From Dyella humicola (GTDB lineage Bacteria > Pseudomonadota > Gammaproteobacteria > Xanthomonadales > Rhodanobacteraceae): a DNA stretch of 64,000 nt. The stretch is from NCBI RefSeq assembly GCF_026283945.1, contig NZ_JAPDPC010000001.1, forward strand, positions 496,001 through 560,000, given 5' to 3'. Positions 39,347-45,583 of the stretch are shown here, piece after piece. A program made the position numbers and the translations under genes. Every line of letters starts with the position of its first letter. Position 1 is the stretch's first letter. The notes below the pieces were generated by a model. That model was not told the DNA's origin. It saw only the letters and a list, made by a program, of their open reading frames with translations, and searched no databases.

Positions 39347-39478
39347 ATGAATCAGCTGTCGAACGATCTGATCAAGGAAGCGCGCCAGAAAGGCGTGCGA
39401 CGCACGGCCCTGGTAGTCGGCGCCGTCGCCGTGGCGTTGTTCCTGCTATCGATCCTGCAAGGGCTGCATTACTCGTAA
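39347..39478 (+). CDS. cytochrome oxidase small assembly protein (43 aa)
   Basis: A 43-residue single-pass protein. It begins MNQLSNDLIKEARQKGVRRT and has one hydrophobic helix (about residues 21-38). Size, topology (basic cytoplasmic head and short periplasmic tail) and position between ctaD and coxC match the small assembly peptide seen in proteobacterial oxidase operons. It is short enough to be missed by automatic callers; a 137-codon frame in another register overlaps it and is rejected. A purine-rich GGTGGAAA stretch precedes the ATG. Confidence 0.75.
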   Translation: MNQLSNDLIKEARQKGVRRTALVVGAVAVALFLLSILQGLHYS

Positions 39479-39592
39479 CGCGTGACTGCAATCGTTATTC
39501 CTCCGTGGCGCCGGTGAGGCGTTCCGGGTTGAAGTTCCCCGCGCACTTCGGCGGGGGCGGAAGTAAACAAGAGAAATCCACGGGGTCTCACC

Positions 39593-40474
39593 ATGGGTCA
39601 TCAGCAAGACGCATATTTCGTACCGGCCAAGAGTTATTGGCCGATCGTGGCCGCAGTCGTCATGTTCGTCACCGTGTTCGGTGCCGCGCGCTGGCTGAAC
39701 GCACCTCCGGGTGAGGCCGGCTTCGGCAAGACCATGCTGACGATTGGTTTCGTCGGCATCCTGCTGATGTTCTTCGGCTGGTTCCGCTCAGTGATCCGCG
39801 AATCGCTGGCCGGCAGCTACAACAGCCAGGTGGACCGTTCGTTCCGCATGGGCATGATGTGGTTCATCTTCTCCGAAGTGATGTTCTTCGGCGCTTTCTT
39901 CGGCGCACTGTTCTATGCCCGCATGTTCGCAGTGCCGTGGCTGGGCGGTGAAGGCCACGGCGTGCTGACCCATCAGTTCCTGTGGAACGACTACACGGCG
40001 GCGTGGGGCAGCAACACCGGTCCGGGTCATGTCGGCGGTGACTTCCAGACCGTGGCTCCGTGGGGCCTGCCACTGCTGAACACGCTGATCCTGCTTAGCT
40101 CCAGCGTTACGGTAACGATTGCGCACCATGCGCTGAAGGTCGGCCATCGCGGCAAGATCCTGCTGTTCCTCGGTCTCACCGTGCTGCTGGGCGCCACCTT
40201 CCTGTACTTCCAAGCGCACGAGTACATGGAAGCCTACCGGGAGCTCAACCTGACCCTGCATAGCGGTGTCTATGGTTCGACCTTCTTCATGCTCACCGGC
40301 TTCCACGGCATGCACGTGACGCTGGGCACGATCATGCTGGCGATCATCTGGCTGCGCGTGGCCAAGGGCCATTTCAGCAAGGACCACCATTTCGCCTTCG
40401 AGGCGGTGGCCTGGTACTGGCACTTCGTCGACGTGGTGTGGCTGGGCCTGTTCATGTTCGTCTACATTCTCTGA
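39593..40474 (+). CDS. coxC: cytochrome c oxidase subunit III
   Basis: A 293-residue subunit III with seven membrane helices. Landmarks are FRMGMMWFIFSEVMFFGAFF (about residues 84-103), the TGFHGMHV loop, and the C-terminal WYWHFVDVVWLGLF, all characteristic of the family. Subunit III binds lipids and stabilises proton uptake in subunit I. It ends the first block of the oxidase operon and is followed by a strong terminator. Cox11/CtaG, which often precedes coxC, is not present in the 114 bp before it. Confidence 0.97.
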   Translation: MGHQQDAYFVPAKSYWPIVAAVVMFVTVFGAARWLNAPPGEAGFGKTMLTIGFVGILLMFFGWFRSVIRESLAGSYNSQVDRSFRMGMMWFIFSEVMFFGAFFGALFYARMFAVPWLGGEGHGVLTHQFLWNDYTAAWGSNTGPGHVGGDFQTVAPWGLPLLNTLILLSSSVTVTIAHHALKVGHRGKILLFLGLTVLLGATFLYFQAHEYMEAYRELNLTLHSGVYGSTFFMLTGFHGMHVTLGTIMLAIIWLRVAKGHFSKDHHFAFEAVAWYWHFVDVVWLGLFMFVYIL

Positions 40475-40491
40475 GGCGCCCAGGCGTCACG

Positions 40492-40524
40492 ACAAAAAGC
40501 CCGCCGGAAGGCGGGCTTTTTTGT
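40492..40524 (+). terminator. intrinsic terminator after coxC
   Basis: AAAAAGCCCGCC-ggaa-GGCGGGCTTTTTT forms a strong stem with a T tract, 18 bp after the coxC stop. The A run on the other side makes it potentially bidirectional. Confidence 0.93.
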
Positions 40525-40552
40525 GGGAAACCGTGCCGACTCGGGGCCTCAA

Positions 40553-40624
40553 GTAGGAGCGCACCCAGTGCGCGATCACGGCGTCACCGCTACGTTGGCT
40601 CCCCCGCACTGCGTGCGCTCCTAC
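40553..40624. repeat. REP-like inverted pair
   Basis: The unit GTAGGAGCGCACCCAGTGCG... (40553-40575) is followed by an inverted unit (40605-40624), which has lost a few bases, after a 29-bp spacer. It is nearly identical to the pair at 31666-31745. It lies between two terminators in the coxC/DUF2909 gap. Confidence 0.75.
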
Positions 40625-40634
40625 ATAAGAAAAG

Positions 40635-40661
40635 CGAAGGCCCGCCAAGGGCGGGCCTTCG
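40635..40661 (-). terminator. intrinsic terminator of the DUF2909 gene
   Basis: The perfect 12-bp stem CGAAGGCCCGCC/GGCGGGCCTTCG with a 3-base loop is followed, on the minus strand, by CTTTTCTTAT. It lies about 50 bp after the stop of the small minus-strand gene. Confidence 0.82.
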
Positions 40662-40711
40662 TTCCAACACGGTGTCGCATGCAAAGCGCTGGCGGCACCG
40701 GGGCGTTACAA

Positions 40712-40927
40712 TTACTGACCCACGCCGTGCGGGTGTATCCAGCCCATCCAGATGCCGAACACGACCATCAGGATGAGCAGCACCGACAGCCCGATACGGC
40801 GGGTCAACGCCCACACCGTGCGCTTGCTGCCGTCCTTGTCGGTCATCATGAAAAACAGGGCTTGACCGAGATTGAACAGCACCACCAACAGCAGGATCAC
40901 CAGCGCATATTTGTAGATGGTTTCCAC
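40712..40927 (-). CDS. twin transmembrane helix small protein (DUF2909 family)
   Basis: A 71-residue protein with two helices (about residues 6-28 and 45-64) joined by a short basic loop containing DKDGSKRTVWALTRRI, which matches the DUF2909 core (SKRTVRALTLR). Members usually sit in cytochrome oxidase clusters and are thought to be HIG1-like accessory proteins. Here it is on the minus strand inside an otherwise plus-strand cluster and has its own terminator, so it is expressed separately. Confidence 0.88.
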   Translation of the reverse strand: METIYKYALVILLLVVLFNLGQALFFMMTDKDGSKRTVWALTRRIGLSVLLILMVVFGIWMGWIHPHGVGQ

Positions 40928-40971
40928 GTGATAGGTCCGAACGCTTTAGACATCCGCAGTATAGCGGCCGT

Positions 40972-41727
40972 ATGCGGTGCCTCCGCGTGAAGTGGTTGCG
41001 CCGCCCCTCCTGGTTCGCGCTGCTGCTCACGGCGGCCGGCGCCTTGCTGTTCATACGCTTAGGCGTGTGGCAGCTGCATCGTGCGGACGAAAAGGACGAA
41101 CTTCTGCGACGGTATGCCGCGGCGGATTCGGCACAGCCGCGCGATTTTGCCGCAGTGGCCTTGGTGCCGCCCGCCAACGCCTTTGCGCGGGTCCATGTGC
41201 AGGGCGAATACCTCGCCGATCGCGCCTACCTGCTCGACAATCCGAAGCATGACCAGCGCGGCGGCGTGGAAGTCTATGCGCCTTTCCGTCCGCATGATGG
41301 CGAGCGCGTGCTGCTGGTGGACCTGGGCTTTCTGCCCGGCAACGGTACGGATCAGGCGACGCAGTTGCCGCCGCTGCCCTTGGGCGAGCAAACCCTGCAG
41401 GGCCTGTACCTGCCGCCCCCGGGCGTCGGCTTCGAGATGGGCGGCGATGCGCTGGCGCGCCAGTCGCACTGGCCCAAGACCACGATCTACCTCAACCTGT
41501 CACAGGTATCGACCGATCTGGGCACGCAGCTATACCCGCAGGTGCTGGCGCTGGACGCGGACCCTGCTGCGATCTTCGTGCGCGAACATCTGCTCGATTT
41601 CTCCTCGATGCCGCCTGCCCGGCATCGTGCCTATGCTTTTCAATGGTTCACCTTTGCCGTGGCGGCCGTGGTGATCCTGCTGGTGCTGCATCGCCGCCGC
41701 CCCACGACACCGTCGGACAAGTCATGA
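40972..41727 (+). CDS. SURF1 family cytochrome oxidase assembly protein
   Basis: A 251-residue protein with the SURF1 topology: an N-terminal helix (about residues 15-32, ending LGVWQLHRADEK), a large periplasmic domain with GRVHVQGEYL-like and LDNPKH segments, and a C-terminal helix (about 220-240) preceded by RHRAYAFQWFTFA. SURF1 proteins bring heme A to subunit I. The start is placed at the ATG at 40972, though a clear ribosome site is absent. Its stop overlaps the next ATG in an ATGA arrangement, which shows it opens the assembly sub-operon SURF1, Sco-like, ctaA, ctaB. Confidence 0.92.
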   Translation: MRCLRVKWLRRPSWFALLLTAAGALLFIRLGVWQLHRADEKDELLRRYAAADSAQPRDFAAVALVPPANAFARVHVQGEYLADRAYLLDNPKHDQRGGVEVYAPFRPHDGERVLLVDLGFLPGNGTDQATQLPPLPLGEQTLQGLYLPPPGVGFEMGGDALARQSHWPKTTIYLNLSQVSTDLGTQLYPQVLALDADPAAIFVREHLLDFSSMPPARHRAYAFQWFTFAVAAVVILLVLHRRRPTTPSDKS

Positions 41728-42293
41728 ATACGCCAGATCCCGTTGCCCTACGCGCGAGTCGCCTCAAGCTTCTACTGATCATGTTGGTGTTCGCCGCGCC
41801 CATGCTGGCTGCTGGCGTGCTCACCGTGATTGGATGGCAGCCGAGCGGCAAGGCCAACGGTCAGCCGATCGAGCCGCAGCGCAACTTCGCCACCGAGCAG
41901 CTGCAGGTGACGCTGGCCAACGGCCAGTCGTGGGCATGGCGCGCCGAGGAACCGCAATTGACCCTGGTCGCCCTTGCGGGGCCGGACTGCGCCGCGCAGT
42001 GCCTGGACGTGCTGACCAAGATGGCCGCTGCGCGCATTACGCTCAACCAGAACGCACCGCGCCTGCGCCTGCTCTATGTGGGTAAGCCCCCGGCCGATGC
42101 GTCCAGCAGCGGCATGAGCAGCTATTGGCAGCTGGGCCAGGACAGCAAGGACCGGTTGGCACCGTTCCGCCCCGGCAGGCCCGACAGCGTGGCCGCGTTG
42201 CTGGTGGAGTCCGATGGCACGGCGTTGTCGCTCTATCCTGCTGGCTTCGATCCCTCCGGATTGCGCAAGGATCTGCAGAAGGTCATCCGCTGA
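41724..42293 (+). CDS. Sco-like membrane-anchored thioredoxin-fold protein of the oxidase cluster
   Basis: A 189-residue protein with one N-terminal membrane anchor (about residues 15-38) and a periplasmic domain. The domain contains DCAAQCLDVL, a CxxxC pair (about residues 92-96) in the position used by Sco1/SenC for copper, followed by an LRLLYVG strand and a C-terminal VESDGTALSLYPAGFD segment. The usual Sco HxxxxD histidine is not obvious. Position between SURF1 and ctaA matches a gene of unknown function in pseudomonads. It overlaps SURF1 by 4 bp and ctaA by 1 bp. I infer copper handling for CuA or CuB assembly. Confidence 0.75.
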   Translation: MNTPDPVALRASRLKLLLIMLVFAAPMLAAGVLTVIGWQPSGKANGQPIEPQRNFATEQLQVTLANGQSWAWRAEEPQLTLVALAGPDCAAQCLDVLTKMAAARITLNQNAPRLRLLYVGKPPADASSSGMSSYWQLGQDSKDRLAPFRPGRPDSVAALLVESDGTALSLYPAGFDPSGLRKDLQKVIR

Positions 42294-43459
42294 TGGCGTC
42301 CCGTTCCCTGAGAATCCTGCGCGGCCTGGCCCTGCTGGCTGCCGTGTTCGCGTTTGGCGTGGTGATGTTTGGTGCATTCGTGCGCTTGTCCAATGCCGGC
42401 TTGTCGTGTCCCGACTGGCCAACCTGCTATGGCAAGGCGAGTTGGCCGGAACACGCGCACGAGATCGTGCAGGCCAATGCAGCGTTCCCGGATCGCCCGT
42501 TCGAAACGAACAAGGCCTGGCGCGAGCAGGTGCATCGCTTCCTCGCCGGCACGCTGGGCAGCCTGGTCTTCGCGCTGGCCCTGATCGCCAGTTGGCGTCG
42601 ACCGTGGGCGCGTTATGCGGTGATCCTCGGTGCGATCTTCGCCGCCGCAGGTGTCACGTTGTATATGCGCGGCGAGCATCACTGGTCGTTGGTGTTGTCG
42701 TGTTTCGCCATCGGCTTGCCGCTGCTTGCGGCGATCGGCTTGCATCGACCTGGTGCATGGCGCATCAGCGTGCTCGCGCTCGCCGTGGTCATCTTCCAGG
42801 CCATGCTCGGTATGTGGACGGTGACCTTGCTGCTGAAGCCGATCGTGGTGATGGGCCACCTCATGGGCGGCATCACCACGTTCGCGCTCCTGGCTTATGC
42901 GGCGCTGCGCTTCGCCGGCGTGGGTGTCAACGACGAACGCTATGCCGGCCTGCGCAAGGCGGTGGTGCTGGGCATCGTGCTGTTGCTGGCGCAGATCGCA
43001 CTGGGTGGCTGGACGTCCTCGAACTACGCCGCGCTGGCTTGCGGCACGGACTTCCCCAAGTGCCTGGGCCAGTGGGCACCGCCGACCGATTTTCGTGAAG
43101 GCTTCGTGTTGTGGCGTGGCATTGGCGTGAACTACGAGGGCGGCGTGCTCGATATGGCAGCGCGCAGCGCGATCCAGATCGCGCACCGTATCGGCGCCCT
43201 CGTGGTGTTCTGCTACCTCGCCTGGCTGTCGCATCGCACGTCGCGCCGGGGTCTGCGCGGGCAGGGACTGGCCATTGCCGTGGTGCTGGTCACCCAGGTC
43301 TTGCTCGGCATCAGCAACGTGCATTTTGGTCTGCCGTTGCCGGTGGCCACGCTGCACAATGGTGTTGCGGCGCTGTTGTTGTTCACCTTGCTCGCCACGC
43401 TGGCGCGCACGCAGCGTCGTCATGACGACGCCCTGACTTTCTCCTTCGGACATCACTGA
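42293..43459 (+). CDS. ctaA: heme A synthase
   Basis: A 388-residue, eight-helix membrane monooxygenase that oxidises the C8 methyl of heme O to the formyl group of heme A. N-terminal [21 protein letters not shown] (about residues 24-44, shown in part as a landmark) holds the loop cysteines of the family. The histidines in [28 protein letters not shown] and ATLHNGVAA are the paired heme ligands. The ATG shares one base with the preceding stop (TGATG), so translation is coupled. The frame upstream of it belongs to the previous gene's shadow. Confidence 0.96.
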   Translation: MASRSLRILRGLALLAAVFAFGVVMFGAFVRLSNAGLSCPDWPTCYGKASWPEHAHEIVQANAAFPDRPFETNKAWREQVHRFLAGTLGSLVFALALIASWRRPWARYAVILGAIFAAAGVTLYMRGEHHWSLVLSCFAIGLPLLAAIGLHRPGAWRISVLALAVVIFQAMLGMWTVTLLLKPIVVMGHLMGGITTFALLAYAALRFAGVGVNDERYAGLRKAVVLGIVLLLAQIALGGWTSSNYAALACGTDFPKCLGQWAPPTDFREGFVLWRGIGVNYEGGVLDMAARSAIQIAHRIGALVVFCYLAWLSHRTSRRGLRGQGLAIAVVLVTQVLLGISNVHFGLPLPVATLHNGVAALLLFTLLATLARTQRRHDDALTFSFGHH

Positions 43460-43461
43460 CG

Positions 43462-44367
43462 ATGAGCAGCCGTTTCCACGAGTATCTGGAACTGACCAAG
43501 CCGCGCGTCGTCGCGCTGCTGGTGTTCTGTGCTGTCATCGGCATGTTCCTGGCCGTACCCGGCATTCCGCCGTGGCGCGCACTGGTGTTCGGTACCTTGG
43601 GTATCTGGATGGCATCCGGTTCGGCCGCCGCATTCAATCACCTGATCGACCAGCGCATCGACAAGCTGATGGCGCGCACCGCGCATCGTCCGCTGGCCAC
43701 CGGCCATCTCACGCCGCGCCAGGTGCTGAGCTTTGCGCTGGCGCTCGGCGTGGTGTCGATGTTGATCCTGGTGTTCCTGGTCAATCCGCTTACCGCCCTG
43801 CTGACCTTCGGTGGCTTGATCGGATACGCCGTCATCTATACCGCGTATCTGAAGCGCGCCACGCCGCAGAACATCGTGATCGGCGGTCTCGCCGGCGCGA
43901 TTCCACCGGTGCTGGGCTGGACGGCGGTGACCGGTGCGTTGCATCCGTTCGCGCTGCAGCTGTGCCTGATCATCTTCGTGTGGACGCCGCCGCATTTCTG
44001 GGCGCTGGCGATCTTCCGTCGTGACGATTACTCGCGTGCCCAGGTGCCGATGCTGCCGGTTACCCATGGCGTGGTCTTCACGCGCTGGCATGTGCTGTTC
44101 TACACGATCCTGTTGGTGCTGGTGACACTGTTGCCGGCGCTGACGGGTTATAGCGGCCTGGTCTACCTGGGTGGCGCCGTGGTGCTGGGCGCGGGCTTTC
44201 TTTATTACGCCGTGCGTCTGTTGAATCCGCCGGACGAGTTTTTCGCGATGAAGGTGTTCAACTATTCCATCGTGTACCTGATGGCGCTGTTCGCTTTCCT
44301 GCTGGTGGATCATTGGGTGATGGAGCCGTTGCTGCAGCAGGGGATGGTGTTGCAGAAGGCGGCTTAG
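43462..44367 (+). CDS. ctaB: protoheme IX farnesyltransferase (heme O synthase)
   Basis: A 301-residue UbiA-superfamily prenyltransferase, also called cyoE. The first Asp-rich motif is [20 protein letters not shown] (about residues 54-73), matching N-x3-D-x3-D and the R-x2-RPL continuation; the second is near [15 protein letters not shown] (about 189-203). It attaches farnesyl to protoheme, giving heme O for CtaA. It starts 2 bp after ctaA and closes the oxidase cluster. The dispersed repeat at 44403 begins 35 bp after its stop, and its first hairpin may also end transcription. Confidence 0.97.
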   Translation: MSSRFHEYLELTKPRVVALLVFCAVIGMFLAVPGIPPWRALVFGTLGIWMASGSAAAFNHLIDQRIDKLMARTAHRPLATGHLTPRQVLSFALALGVVSMLILVFLVNPLTALLTFGGLIGYAVIYTAYLKRATPQNIVIGGLAGAIPPVLGWTAVTGALHPFALQLCLIIFVWTPPHFWALAIFRRDDYSRAQVPMLPVTHGVVFTRWHVLFYTILLVLVTLLPALTGYSGLVYLGGAVVLGAGFLYYAVRLLNPPDEFFAMKVFNYSIVYLMALFAFLLVDHWVMEPLLQQGMVLQKAA

Positions 44368-44402
44368 CCTACTGGCGGTCGCTGACTGTTGGCGCGCTGT
44401 GG

Positions 44403-44813
44403 CTCCTTCTCCCCAGCGGGGAGAAGGCTGGGATGAGGGGGCAGGTGCTCGCGACAACGCGACAACTAAGCGTGGCCGCCAGCTTGCCGCTTACGCAGCG
44501 GGCGTTTCGACTGCCTGCCGGCAGCCGAGTCACTTTTCTTTTGCTGGCCCAAAAGAAAAGTAACCCAAAGAAAATGGCCTGAAGAGCTCATAGCATTACG
44601 TTGGATACGAGCCTGACGGGTGTGGCCAGCCAGATAGGTGGCGGCCCACGGCCGACACACAGCGGCTACACCGCAACGCGCCGAGGCGGAGAGGGCTTAA
44701 AGCGTGGGATTGCTGCCATGTCGCAACTGAGCTGGCGACATGGCTCGGTTGTAGCGTGATCGCGAGCACCCGCCCCTCATCCCGGCCTTCTCCCCGGAGG
44801 GGAGAAGGAGTAG
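44403..44813. repeat. 411-bp relative of the 7.4-kb inverted-repeat element, right arm truncated
   Basis: Bases 44403-44704 match 7382-7685 in the same order. They include the outer CTTCTCCCC hairpin, the GCCGCTTACGCAGCGGGCGTT segment, the 12-bp ACTTTTCTTTTG hairpin (44532-44561), and a tail with AGCCAGATAGGTGGCGGCCC. At the other end, 44755-44813 is an inverted copy of only the outermost ~60 bases. The right arm is therefore largely deleted compared with the 676-bp copy. There is no coding potential. Confidence 0.8.
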
Positions 44814-44909
44814 AGCGGCAAACCTGCGAAATCCCCCATCAACGCAGCCCCACCATGCACACCCGCTTCAAGCGCAGCAACTTTCGTTCCTAATCGCGCT
44901 GTCATCGGG

Positions 44910-44938
44910 TTGACACTTCCGCACCGCAGCAAGACAAT
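44910..44938 (+). promoter_or_regulatory. candidate sigma70 promoter for the mgtA leader
   Basis: A perfect -35 TTGACA (44910-44915) is followed after 17 bases by GACAAT (44933-44938), a 4/6 match to the -10. It is the best promoter-like sequence in the 800-bp gap. Transcription would start near 44945, about 220 bases before the small ORF and 640 bases before mgtA. Confidence 0.5.
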
Positions 44939-44944
44939 ACGCGA

Positions 44945-45168
44945 GCCCCTGGCGCCTAGCGCCCTGTGGGCCTCTGTCCTACCAAACAAAGGCATATGGA
45001 CGTTTACCCTAGTCGCAACGTCGACATCCGCGAGCATCGGGTGCCGGCATTGCATAACAAGTTGATTGCCTGCGGCGACCGCCTGCGGTCGGCTGGTGCT
45101 TTCCTAGACTAGGGAAGTCCGGCCCACCTCTGATGGCGCCGTTGGCGCCGTTACGAGGAGATGGGCCC
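44945..45168 (+). other. structured 5' leader upstream of the small ORF and mgtA
   Basis: The region between the candidate promoter and the small ORF has no gene. It holds a CGACCGC-ct-GCGGTCG hairpin (about 45077-45092) and CTTTCCT-agact-AGGGAAG (about 45101-45119), then the GAGGAG ribosome site. It does not match the ykoK/M-box as I remember it, so a known magnesium riboswitch is not claimed. Confidence 0.4.
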
Positions 45169-45414
45169 ATGAAGCTCCTTCGCGATTTCTTTCGTCTGCG
45201 CACCGCGGGACGCCAGTTGCTGGCCGGCCGCCGTGCGGAATCCCGCCGTTCCTGGACGATCACCGTCCCCGCGCCGCTGCATGACGCAGCGGCTCCGGCC
45301 GTCATCGATATGCATTGGAAAGCCGATGCTTCCCGCGGTCGCCCCGTCGCCCGTTGGCACGAACATGTCCCGCCGCAAGCGCAGCGTCATCTTCAGCTGG
45401 TATCCAGTCACTGA
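45169..45414 (+). CDS. 81-residue arginine-rich protein upstream of mgtA, unknown
   Basis: The frame starts MKLLRDFFRLRTAGRQLL and is rich in Arg and His, with no membrane helix or signal. GAGGAG lies 8 bases before the ATG, one of the best ribosome sites in the window, which argues for real translation. I do not recognise a family. It ends 169 bp before mgtA and may be a leader peptide or a separate small regulator. A DNA- or RNA-binding role would fit the composition but is speculative. Confidence 0.6.
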   Translation: MKLLRDFFRLRTAGRQLLAGRRAESRRSWTITVPAPLHDAAAPAVIDMHWKADASRGRPVARWHEHVPPQAQRHLQLVSSH

Positions 45415-45451
45415 TGAAGCCGTCGTCGGCTCGCATCGAAGTCCTGCGCAA

Positions 45452-45471
45452 GGGCTGGCCTCCACCAGCCC
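45452..45471 (+). promoter_or_regulatory. leader hairpin between the small ORF and mgtA
   Basis: GGGCTGG-cctcca-CCAGCCC is a 7-bp stem about 40 bp after the small-ORF stop. A second palindrome, GCGGGAT-g-ATCCCGC, lies about 60 bp further on. Neither has a T tract, so they would be attenuator-type or stability elements rather than simple terminators. Confidence 0.35.
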
Positions 45472-45583
45472 CGTGGTTTCGATCGCGACGAAGGTCGTAA
45501 CGCAGGCATTGGCGTCACGCGCGGGATGATCCCGCCGGCTCGCTGGTCCGCATCAGCTGTCACCGATTTCACGGAAGCGAGTC

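Noticed and set aside
39301-39714. 137-codon frame just after ctaD
   Set aside because: It is arginine-rich, has no family resemblance and overlaps both the 43-aa assembly peptide and the coxC start, which fit the operon far better.
44820-45168. Known magnesium riboswitch (M-box/ykoK) before mgtA
   Set aside because: Hairpins are present but I could not match the conserved core, and M-boxes are mainly in other phyla, so only a generic leader is reported.
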